Part shown: positions 1 to 5,408 of the stretch, piece by piece
How positions within the stretch are numbered: position 1 is the stretch's first letter
Layout: every line of letters begins with the position of its first letter
Assembly: GCA_021851985.1 (NCBI GenBank)
Contig: JAJZOS010000063.1
Span: forward strand, 1 to 5,408
Source: Microcaldota archaeon
Lineage (GTDB): Archaea > Micrarchaeota > Micrarchaeia > Micrarchaeales > CABMGC01
Length of the DNA: 5,408 nt
Direction: 5' to 3'
Notes under the pieces: generated by a model
Database searches by the model: none
What the model was told of the DNA's origin: nothing
The model's input: only the letters and a program-made list of their open reading frames with translations
Translations under genes and position numbers: made by a program

Positions 1-227
1 ACATAGCTGATATCTTTTTTCTTTTCCTTGAAGAATGTATACTCGGCATGTTCGGGATCCTCGCATGTCTCCCTGTCATCTATGCTCCAGAAGTTCTTAT
101 GGCATATCTTGCAGGTGTGCCTGTTGAAGCCTAGCTCTTCGAATAGCTGTGTGCTGTAGTAACTCTTGTAATCCTTGGAGAACTCCTTCCTCAACGATGG
201 CTTGTCCAGCGTTACGTTTTCAAACAT
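1..227 (-). CDS. alaS: Alanyl-tRNA synthetase, N-terminal fragment (cut by window edge)
   Basis: AlaRS charges tRNA-Ala with alanine in the cytoplasm. Only the first 75 codons are visible, starting at an ATG at 227-225, and the frame is open to base 1. The peptide has the hallmark N-terminal block of archaeal AlaRS: LFEELGF at residues 28-34, then a Cys-x2-Cys (C39, C42), NFWSID at 45-50, and RETCED around 52-57 followed by H60. In archaeal relatives, as I recall them, this block reads roughly C-x2-CGKxFWTxDxDRExCGDxPC. Here the last Cys position appears to be His, so the likely zinc ligands would be C39, C42, C55 and H60 (inference). The aminoacylation core, editing domain and C-terminal domain lie outside the window. 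A TATA box about 30 bases before the ATG suggests its own promoter with a very short leader. The nuclease gene lies 64 bases upstream on the same strand. The identification rests on recognising this block by eye. Confidence 0.85.
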   Translation of the reverse strand, partial: MFENVTLDKPSLRKEFSKDYKSYYSTQLFEELGFNRHTCKICHKNFWSIDDRETCEDPEHAEYTFFKEKKKDISY

Positions 228-255
228 CAGATCCACAGTTAAGATTAGATACGGA

Positions 256-265
256 TTATTTATAA
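256..265 (-). promoter_or_regulatory. TATA box of alaS
   Basis: On the minus strand this reads TTATAAATAA, a good archaeal TATA box. Its centre is about 33 bases before the alaS ATG, so transcription would begin roughly 5-8 bases before the start codon. That makes the mRNA nearly leaderless, which fits the lack of a Shine-Dalgarno sequence there. The box lies in the 64-base gap after the nuclease stop, so alaS can be transcribed independently of the nuclease. Confidence 0.6.
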
Positions 266-291
266 CATTAGCGGGATTATACAAGGTATCG

Positions 292-1185
292 TTAAGACTG
301 CTCCTTAAAGTAGCTAGCTCCGAACTGACATTTATTGATTTTTAAGAAGTAACAGCTTTTGCACTTCCACGATTCCTCCTTAGGGACAGGTTCCGGACTC
401 TTCTTCTTGTTCCAGAACAGGAAATCCCTGTCAAGTATATTCTTGAGCCATTGTGCATCATATTTTATCCTCACCTCTTCAACGACCTCCCTGCTCACCC
501 TATCAAGGTACCGTATCATCAGGGTATCGCTTATCTTAGGCAGTTGCTGGTAAGACTCGAACATGCTCAGGCATATGGCGCCTATGTTTATCATGTCATC
601 CTTTATCCCGATCTCCTTCAGCCCTTGTATAAACTGCGGAGAGAGCTTCATGCGCCCCACTCCGTTGGTGTCATAGTACCTCTTGAACGTATACCTCTTT
701 TCCAATATATCTTTGAAAAGCATCCTGTAGACCATGGCCTGCACCGAGTGCATTTCGCGCATCGCATCCGTGTGCCTGCCATTCTCCTTCAACGTTGTCT
801 TGTTTTCAACGATAATCGTCTCCCCGTTCTCGACAAGAAGCTCGTCTATCTTGCCCCTTATCGTAAACCCGTCGATATCTCCCTCTATCTTGAGCTCCCT
901 GCCCTTCCCATTCTCAACTATGCTCTTCATTGTCATTATGTTTTCGTATGCATTCTTGTAGAAGACATCGGGATAATTGACAGGCTCGACAGATAGCTCC
1001 TTATATACCTCCTTCTGGAGGTTCATGTGGATTGCCTCACCAATCCTCATGGCCTTCGTCTGCCCCTCCTTCTGCGTACACGAAAGGAAGACCTTGTACT
1101 CGCACCAGGACTGATTTGCAATATCAGTAACAGTTACGCTGCTCTTGTTGAGCTCTTCAAGTATTCCCTTCCGCATTAAAAACAC
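292..1185 (-). CDS. Cas4/Exo5-like PD-(D/E)XK nuclease with iron-sulfur cluster cysteines
   Basis: A 297-residue RecB-type nuclease, probably a DNA end-processing exonuclease acting in repair or replication. Visible signatures in order: an N-terminal Cys (C28 in SWCEYK); a helix with RIGEAIH, whose H53 is the family His; the active-site Asp D114 in GKIDELL; the E-x-K motif E127 and K129 in VENKT; the motif with Q149 and Y153 (SVQAMVY); and three C-terminal cysteines C275, C278 and C286 (CKSC then KC). One early Cys plus three late ones is the Fe-S arrangement of Cas4, AddB and Exo5. No cas1, cas2 or repeat array is nearby, so a stand-alone repair role is more likely than CRISPR adaptation (inference). 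The start is ambiguous: a GTG at 1185 or an ATG at 1176, which would remove three residues. The ATG overlaps the stop of a 11-residue upstream ORF. The gene is divergent from the HAD gene and upstream of alaS. Family call firm, exact function not. Confidence 0.85.
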   Translation of the reverse strand: MFLMRKGILEELNKSSVTVTDIANQSWCEYKVFLSCTQKEGQTKAMRIGEAIHMNLQKEVYKELSVEPVNYPDVFYKNAYENIMTMKSIVENGKGRELKIEGDIDGFTIRGKIDELLVENGETIIVENKTTLKENGRHTDAMREMHSVQAMVYRMLFKDILEKRYTFKRYYDTNGVGRMKLSPQFIQGLKEIGIKDDMINIGAICLSMFESYQQLPKISDTLMIRYLDRVSREVVEEVRIKYDAQWLKNILDRDFLFWNKKKSPEPVPKEESWKCKSCYFLKINKCQFGASYFKEQS

Positions 1186-1211
1186 TGTTCAGACCGCCTA
1201 CCAATCGTCAT
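1176..1211 (-). other. Possible upstream ORF/leader peptide before the nuclease
   Basis: On the minus strand an ATG at 1211 opens an 11-residue frame (MTIGRRSEQCF) whose TAA overlaps the nuclease ATG as TAATG. It lies about 14 bases downstream of a strong Shine-Dalgarno match at 1226-1233. The arrangement would allow termination-reinitiation onto the nuclease. An ORF this short can arise by chance, so it is listed as a candidate only. Confidence 0.25.
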
Positions 1212-1225
1212 AGCCTAAGCTCAGC

Positions 1226-1233
1226 GATCACCT
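1226..1233 (-). promoter_or_regulatory. Exact anti-Shine-Dalgarno complement in the nuclease leader
   Basis: The minus strand reads AGGTGATC here, the complement of the usual 3' end of archaeal 16S rRNA. No start codon of a long frame lies at the normal 5-9 base distance. The nearest ATG (1211) opens only the 11-residue frame, and the nuclease starts lie about 40-50 bases downstream. It may serve the upstream ORF, or it may be coincidental in this gene-poor gap. Confidence 0.35.
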
Positions 1234-1247
1234 ATCTCATCATATGG

Positions 1248-1257
1248 ATTTTTAATT
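1248..1257 (+). promoter_or_regulatory. Probable TATA box of the HAD gene
   Basis: ATTTTTAATT is an A/T-rich box whose centre is about 28 bases before the ATG at 1280. That is the spacing expected for an archaeal transcript starting at, or next to, that ATG. If so, the TTG at 1256 lies inside the promoter and cannot be the start. The minus strand of the same stretch reads AATTAAAAAT and could also serve the divergent nuclease, with a leader of about 40 bases. Confidence 0.45.
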
Positions 1258-1279
1258 GCCTGACAATATTAATAATGCT

Positions 1280-1957
1280 ATGCTGCTAGACGAGAACGAG
1301 CTCTTCATATTCGACTGGGACGGCACACTTGCAACGTCAGGTGCGCTGATAAGGGTCTCAAAGATGCTGAAAGCCCGGTATAAGTTGGGATACATCCTCA
1401 AGCACAAGGAAAGGTATAGGGTAAGGTCTGTTAACGACCTTGTTATAAAAGAAGAGACCGGAAAGCTCGTATCCACAATATACGCGCTATACTCAAGGTT
1501 ATCGATGGTAAGGCTAAAGCCTGGCTCAGAGGAGATCCTCAAGCTATTAAAGGAGAACAAGAAGAAGGTCTGCATATTCAGCGATTCCAACACCACGCGG
1601 CTTATGGCAGAGACAAGGAGCACCAATGTGGTAAAGTATGCCGATTTCATACTGAGCGCAGATTCGATAAACAGGTATAAGCCAGACCCTTCTGGCATAC
1701 TGCTAATAGTGGACAAGTACAGGATGAAAAAGGACAAGGCCGTATATATAGGGGATATGGCCTCTGACGTATACGCATCAAGATTCGCAGGAGTGAAGGC
1801 ATGCATAGTCGCAGACGGGTTGGATCCTGTGCAGCTGATAAAGGACGCAAAGCCAGATTACTTCTTTTCAAGCACAACAGATATGCTAGATAACCTGCGC
1901 AGGAAAAAGGCAAAAAAATTACACCGGCACAGAAAAGTTATTAAATCAGATAAGTAA
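1280..1957 (+). CDS. HAD-superfamily phosphatase (subfamily IA-like)
   Basis: A cytoplasmic phosphatase of the haloacid dehalogenase superfamily, which uses an aspartyl-phosphate intermediate and Mg2+. Numbered from the ATG at 1280 (225 residues), all four motifs are present: motif I FDWDGTL with D12 (nucleophile) and D14; motif II FSDS with S101; motif III K134 in YKPDP; and motif IV GDMASD with D159 and D163. The helical stretch between motifs I and II, about residues 20-90, is the right size for a small C1 cap, as in phosphoglycolate phosphatase-like enzymes. The substrate cannot be read from the sequence. The last 19 residues are unusually basic (RRKKAKKLHRHRK and on), possibly nucleic-acid binding (inference). 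An in-frame TTG at 1256 would add eight residues. The ATG is preferred because of the TATA spacing and because motif I then falls near the N-terminus. The stop is 25 bases before the insertion sequence. Confidence 0.85.
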   Translation: MLLDENELFIFDWDGTLATSGALIRVSKMLKARYKLGYILKHKERYRVRSVNDLVIKEETGKLVSTIYALYSRLSMVRLKPGSEEILKLLKENKKKVCIFSDSNTTRLMAETRSTNVVKYADFILSADSINRYKPDPSGILLIVDKYRMKKDKAVYIGDMASDVYASRFAGVKACIVADGLDPVQLIKDAKPDYFFSSTTDMLDNLRRKKAKKLHRHRKVIKSDK

Positions 1958-1982
1958 TAGAAAATTGGTGGTGGTATTACTA

Positions 1983-2010
1983 TAGCTTTCCTTGAAAGTC
2001 TTACAACTAC
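1983..2010 (+). repeat. Left terminal inverted repeat of the IS630-family element
   Basis: It begins TAGC and shares blocks TAGC, TCC, AAAGT and TACAACT with the reverse complement of the right end. The transposase stop codon (minus, 2007-2009) lies inside it. Confidence 0.8.
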
Positions 2011-3041
2011 ATTTGAAACGACAACATCGTTTCGATAGGTATTAGAGTGGCAACACTTTTAACGATTTCTGCGTCCAACTTCCTGACAAAATGCCCCATG
2101 ATGGAACCTATCTGATGAACACTCTTGAAACTCCTATTATTGAATAATTTGTTTCTGAGGTAACCGTTTATGTATTCTTGTGGATTCAGTTCAGGGGAAT
2201 ATGGAGAAGTATACAGCACTTTCATATTGTATCTGTCTTTGAAGAACTGGTCTACCTTATGTGCTTTATGGACTCGCCCATTATCCATACAAATCAGCAT
2301 TTTCTCATCGTGATAACGTTTTTCTATCTTGTTCAGAAGTCTCATGAACGAATCCACTTTTGCATTTTTGCTTACGATTTCAGTTATCTCACCATTCATC
2401 ACGTCAACAGCAATGAAACAGTTTGCCCTTTCGTTGTGCGACTGTGATGCAGGAATAAAGAGTCGTTGACGAGTCGTCCACCCATAACCTTTGTGGGCTG
2501 ATGTAGAGACTGACATCTCGTCGAGAAAAATGACTTTTGTGAAGCCTCCTGTAGTCATAAGTCTGTATACATTCTGGGAGAAGTTGACTTGTGATGCCAT
2601 GTCTGCTTCTTTATAGACCAACTGTCCTTTGACGTAATGCGCGTTAATCCTGTGAAGGTGCTGCCGTATGGTTTCTTCATCGACATACTTGTTATGGACC
2701 CTGATAAAATATTCATGTAGTTCTCTTGTGGTCCAAGTTGTTGAGTTTATTCCGAAGTCCTTTGGAATCTTGTCATCAAGAAGACTGTCTATCTCTTTAT
2801 CGTCTTCTTCTGTCAGTTTTGAAGGTCTGCCACTTCTTGGTCGGTCTTTAACATCTTTTTCTGATTCCCATTTATGTATCCAATCATAGATTGTAGATTC
2901 TTCGACATCTATAAATCCTGCAACATCAGTTACTGAGAAGTTTCTACTTACCGCATAAAGTGCCTGGTAACGTATCTTCTCATTAGGGTCTTTGGATTCT
3001 TTGTATGATTTATAGAGGATGTCTCTATCTTCTTCCAACAT
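2007..3041 (-). CDS. IS630-family DDE transposase
   Basis: A 344-residue transposase that cuts and rejoins the element's ends at TA sites. Residues about 35-60 form a helix-turn-helix (SVTDVAGFIDVEESTIYDWI), followed by a GRPS linker at 71-74 and a second helical DNA-binding region around 100-130. The catalytic core has D174 in IFLDEMS, D253 in MDNGRVH, and E289 in the YSPELNPQE block. The D-E spacing of 35 residues between the last two fits the IS630 group. The length is usual for the family, and no frameshift or internal stop is seen, so it is likely functional. The start is the ATG at 3041, about 65 bases inside the right terminal repeat's inner edge, with no Shine-Dalgarno visible. The stop lies in the left repeat. 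Leu, Ser and Arg codon choice (TCT, CTT, AGA) looks different from the nuclease gene, consistent with horizontal origin. Confidence 0.93.
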   Translation of the reverse strand: MLEEDRDILYKSYKESKDPNEKIRYQALYAVSRNFSVTDVAGFIDVEESTIYDWIHKWESEKDVKDRPRSGRPSKLTEEDDKEIDSLLDDKIPKDFGINSTTWTTRELHEYFIRVHNKYVDEETIRQHLHRINAHYVKGQLVYKEADMASQVNFSQNVYRLMTTGGFTKVIFLDEMSVSTSAHKGYGWTTRQRLFIPASQSHNERANCFIAVDVMNGEITEIVSKNAKVDSFMRLLNKIEKRYHDEKMLICMDNGRVHKAHKVDQFFKDRYNMKVLYTSPYSPELNPQEYINGYLRNKLFNNRSFKSVHQIGSIMGHFVRKLDAEIVKSVATLIPIETMLSFQM

Positions 3042-3092
3042 TCTGGTCGCATATGTTTGTTGGAAGCAAAGGAATATCAGGATTTGTTACAG

Positions 3093-3102
3093 TTTTATAA
3101 TA
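3093..3102. promoter_or_regulatory. Two-way TATA-like box at the right end of the IS
   Basis: TTTTATAATA is near-symmetric and reads as a TATA box on both strands. Towards the element (minus) it would drive the transposase with a leader of roughly 30 bases. Outwards (plus) its centre is 25 bases before the in-frame TTG at 3123, a spacing that would give a leaderless transcript for the glutamic peptidase gene. A second TATA-like string, TATAAAAT at 3132-3139, is formed across the IS-host junction, about 35 bases before the ATG at 3171. Confidence 0.45.
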
Positions 3103-3105
3103 CTG

Positions 3106-3133
3106 GAAGTTGTATTACTTTATTGGAGTGCTA
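3106..3133 (-). repeat. Right terminal inverted repeat of the IS630-family element
   Basis: Read on the minus strand it starts TAGC and matches the left repeat at 20 of 28 positions with no gap. The TTG proposed as the new start of the peptidase gene (3123-3125) lies inside this repeat, in frame with the downstream host gene. Confidence 0.8.
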
Positions 3134-5408
3134 TAAAATCAGGTTTGAATTACTGTTACTTATAGTCATAATGACTACAGCTTTTACAACCTTTTATGTA
3201 AGAGCAAGTTCTGTCACTATAAACCCAAACAAAAGCACACTTAATGAATATTCACATAATGCAGTCAATTGTCCTCTAGTGCTTACAAACACTTCCAGGT
3301 CTCAACTTATTCAACTTATCAACGATACAAGTGTAGAAAGTGTAGAAGGAGCTTGCGCTTTGGCAGCACTGAACTACTACAATTACAGTGGAGCACTGAT
3401 AAAATACAACATAACTGCAAATCTTACGGAACTGAACCAGCGCTTCCAAACAGGACACCCGAACATCACCCCGTTGAATAGCAGCAATGTTGAAAACACA
3501 TTTGCTCAAATTCCAAACATATTTTGTCTAGTAACTCCCCCTTTCGAAGCCTTTTGGAGATTACACGATAAAAACGAAACCCGAATGCTGAAATGCATCG
3601 CCTTTTCGATTAAATCAAAATACATACACCACCAAAATGAATATGGCCATAATCAAAGTAAGGACAAATCCAACGCAATCGAAAATATATCTGCCCCACT
3701 TCCATATTTCTGGAATAATAGCATCAGTAATATGAATACGGGTTATAACAACAACTTCAATCACAACAAATTCAGCAATATGTTTGACATATCCAGATTC
3801 AACATAACTATTCCAAAAAATGTAACGAAAGGTCCGGAAGTAATATTTATACCTTCTTCAAAAGTCGCAACAACGTCAATAGAATTTATAAATGACACTC
3901 TTGTTGTAATTAACCTATCAAATAATACCAATTCAAATTATACTGGTAAAGGCCTTGATAATAATGTTTCTAGATCAGACCCCACAACTGCAAACTGGGC
4001 AGGATATGCTGCAGCGGACGGTCCATTCACCAACATAAGCGGGTCATGGATTGTACAAAACTCTCTACAAACTATTCGTCCATATACGAGATCTTCACAA
4101 TGGATAGGTATAGGCGGAGCAGTAAGCCTTCCACTTATTCAAATTGGCACATCCTCATCTAACTTATTTGGAAGTCAAGCATATGGGGCATGGTATGAAG
4201 ATTTCCCCAAACAGCAGCAAATTAACATAAATAATTTCACAGTAAATCCTGGAGACAAGATAGTTGCAAGCGTCAAGCTCATAAGCCCAATTAATTCTAT
4301 ACTGCAAACATGGCAACTAAAAATTAAAGACATCAATACAAACTCAAGCCCCAAACCGATAATAATACCTTTTTCCGGAGTGAATTTAATTATATCAGAA
4401 TGGATAGATGAAAGACCTGGAGCAATATGCGCAGGAACTTCCTGCATATATTATCCCTTCTCTAATTTCATAAATGCATCTTTCTTGTCTGCAAATGCAA
4501 CGTCAACTCTCGGTACTTCACACTCTCTATCCGCTCTCGAACCGCAACCAATATCTATGGTAAACCAAGGTATTCTAGGGTCTATTGATCTCAGCAATAA
4601 CGCTAATCCTACCAACATCATAAATAATGCAGGTAGCTTTAAAGTTGAGAACTTCAGAATAGGAACATTATCTTCAAATAGGCAAAATGTAACGATAGGG
4701 GAAAATTATACGATTATACCGAAAACTGTTTATAGTAACAAAACAAACCAAACAGTAGTAGGTGCAGCAGGCGGAACCGGGGGATATCTTTATACCTGGC
4801 TTGAGGATAAGCCTGGCAATAATACTTATACAAACGCCACAGATTGCTATTATCTTGGTTATAAATACTATAAAGGTTCAACATGCACCATCTATACCAA
4901 TTCTTCCACTGAGGGTGGAATATATGAATATAAATTAGACGTACATGCGGGTGGCGGACCTTCAACAGAAGTAGTAACGGCAGGACCCATCAGCATAAAC
5001 GTCATTCAGACACGTTCGATTCCAATCTTCGTACTAAATCTATTCGGGAAAACCCCTGCCCCTTTCCAGCAGATGATAACCGTAAACAGCATTGCTGTTC
5101 CTGGAATAAATGCAAACTGGTCAAATGTTGAATTCACAACCGGACCGAATGCCACCGGAGACGTACTGCAATCATGGGTGGAAAGCGGAGCATCAAATCA
5201 TTCAACAAATACTGTGGTATGGGTAAAATTCACCAATGGAATACCTATAGGGATAAATGAAATCTATATGGACGAAATGCCTGCAAATGTTATGTCTGCA
5301 AACGGGCCGACAGGGGAAGCTCCACAACTTTCTCAAGTCTATGGACAATATGACAACGGCAACCTGGTATTCAACTACTATGATAATTTTGCAAATTCAA
5401 CAGCTGGT
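3123..5408 (+). CDS. Secreted glutamic peptidase (G1/eqolisin) with Ig-like and DUF2341-like domains, C-terminus cut off
   Basis: The frame is open for 762 codons to the window end. From the TTG at 3123, residues 5-28 form a signal peptide: KIR, then ELLLLIVIM, with probable cleavage after VRA at A28. Residues about 30-285 are unrecognised, Asn-rich, with C50, C78, C135 and C158, and may be a propeptide. Residues about 288-470 match the G1 glutamic peptidase fold: NWAGY (W292), SGSW, SQWIGIGG (W327), the catalytic Q340 in LIQIGT, AWYE (W357-E359), PGD (376-378), and the catalytic E426 in SEWI. The Q-E spacing of 86 is close to that of scytalidoglutamic peptidase (53 to 136). C436 and C441 may pair. 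About 526-630 is Ig/PKD-like (GGTGGYLYTW, C575, C588). About 631 onward is DUF2341-like (WVKF at 700, GEAPQLSQVYGQYDNG near 731). The expected role is extracellular proteolysis at acid pH (inference). Start is uncertain: the TTG lies in the IS repeat, while the ATG at 3171 would lose most of the signal peptide. Confidence 0.85.
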   Translation, partial: MECYKIRFELLLLIVIMTTAFTTFYVRASSVTINPNKSTLNEYSHNAVNCPLVLTNTSRSQLIQLINDTSVESVEGACALAALNYYNYSGALIKYNITANLTELNQRFQTGHPNITPLNSSNVENTFAQIPNIFCLVTPPFEAFWRLHDKNETRMLKCIAFSIKSKYIHHQNEYGHNQSKDKSNAIENISAPLPYFWNNSISNMNTGYNNNFNHNKFSNMFDISRFNITIPKNVTKGPEVIFIPSSKVATTSIEFINDTLVVINLSNNTNSNYTGKGLDNNVSRSDPTTANWAGYAAADGPFTNISGSWIVQNSLQTIRPYTRSSQWIGIGGAVSLPLIQIGTSSSNLFGSQAYGAWYEDFPKQQQININNFTVNPGDKIVASVKLISPINSILQTWQLKIKDINTNSSPKPIIIPFSGVNLIISEWIDERPGAICAGTSCIYYPFSNFINASFLSANATSTLGTSHSLSALEPQPISMVNQGILGSIDLSNNANPTNIINNAGSFKVENFRIGTLSSNRQNVTIGENYTIIPKTVYSNKTNQTVVGAAGGTGGYLYTWLEDKPGNNTYTNATDCYYLGYKYYKGSTCTIYTNSSTEGGIYEYKLDVHAGGGPSTEVVTAGPISINVIQTRSIPIFVLNLFGKTPAPFQQMITVNSIAVPGINANWSNVEFTTGPNATGDVLQSWVESGASNHSTNTVVWVKFTNGIPIGINEIYMDEMPANVMSANGPTGEAPQLSQVYGQYDNGNLVFNYYDNFANSTAG
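3984..4530 (+). other. G1 glutamic peptidase domain
   Basis: This is the catalytic part of the secreted protein. The Gln codon is at 4140-4142 and the Glu codon at 4398-4400, the pair that activates water in eqolisins. Surrounding blocks NWAGY, SGSW, SQWIGIGG, LIQIGT, AWYEDFP, PGDKI and SEWI occur in the family's order. Fungal members are acid endopeptidases; prokaryotic members are known, but less studied. Confidence 0.85.

Larger units (their letters stand above)
1983..3133 (-). mobile_element. Complete IS630-family insertion sequence
   Basis: A 1151-bp element bounded by imperfect terminal inverted repeats (1983-2010 and 3106-3133), flanked on each side by TA (1981-1982 and 3134-3135). 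TA duplication is the expected target signature of the IS630/Tc1/mariner group. It contains one intact transposase gene on the minus strand, so it looks complete and possibly active. It sits between the HAD stop and the 5' end of the glutamic peptidase gene. The boundaries were found by aligning the two ends by eye, with 20 of 28 positions identical. Confidence 0.88.

Noticed and set aside
359..996. Plus-strand open frames of 64, 75 and 181 codons within this stretch
   Set aside because: They lie opposite the nuclease gene, which carries complete family motifs. Their translations show no domain and have the skewed composition of antisense shadows.
1252..1913. Minus-strand open frames of 184 and 88 codons
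   Set aside because: They overlap the HAD gene, whose four motifs are intact. The Ser/Leu-rich pseudo-membrane look of the 184-codon frame comes from antisense of A/G-rich codons.
1958..1982. Terminator after the HAD gene
   Set aside because: The 23 bases between the HAD stop and the IS contain no T-run or hairpin that I can support.
3269..3509. Short frames on both strands near the start of the peptidase gene
   Set aside because: The long plus frame with signal peptide and N-glycosylation sites covers the stretch; the alternatives look random.
3510..3640. Possible frameshift in the peptidase gene, because the protein composition changes to a basic, aromatic patch
   Set aside because: The other two plus frames meet stops within the stretch, the main frame stays open, and an N-E-T sequon continues the pattern. 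It is more simply a different subregion.
4175..4965. Minus-strand open frames of 90 and 83 codons
   Set aside because: They are antisense to the peptidase domain and the Ig-like region. No ribosome site or recognisable domain is seen, and the plus frame is clearly coding.
1..5408. CRISPR array to accompany the Cas4-like nuclease
   Set aside because: No evenly spaced direct repeats of 24-40 bases were seen anywhere in the window.

Overview
The window looks like part of a DPANN-type archaeal genome, plausibly an acidophile of the ARMAN/Micrarchaeota kind. The evidence is an archaeal-style alanyl-tRNA synthetase N-terminus, TATA boxes 25-35 bases before starts with little or no leader, one exact match to the archaeal anti-Shine-Dalgarno complement, frequent ATA and AGG/AGA codons, and a large secreted acid-peptidase/surface protein. 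The lineage is an inference from protein flavour; no rRNA is present.

Layout. Positions 1-227 (minus) hold the first 75 codons of alaS, cut by the window edge, with its own TATA box at 256-265. Positions 292-1185 (minus) encode a stand-alone Cas4/Exo5-like PD-(D/E)XK nuclease with four iron-sulfur cysteines. A short divergent promoter region (about 1186-1279) separates it from a plus-strand HAD-family phosphatase (about 1280-1957). A complete IS630-family insertion sequence (1983-3133) follows, with 28-bp imperfect terminal inverted repeats, a TA target duplication and an intact DDE transposase on the minus strand. From about 3123 to the window end (plus, open) runs a long secreted protein: signal peptide, unknown N-terminal region, a glutamic peptidase (family G1, eqolisin) domain with the catalytic Gln and Glu present, an Ig/PKD-like region, and a DUF2341-like surface domain running off the edge.

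How the parts relate. The nuclease and alaS face the same way and may be co-transcribed, although alaS has its own promoter signal. The HAD gene is divergent from them. The IS landed 24 bases after the HAD stop, exactly at the 5' edge of the peptidase gene. The peptidase frame continues back into the IS terminal repeat. The IS end offers an outward TATA box 25 bases before an in-frame TTG, so it may now supply both promoter and start codon. This rebuilt 5' end and the peptidase architecture are the most interesting parts of the window. There is no CRISPR array, tRNA or rRNA, and no gene-free stretch longer than about 100 bases.
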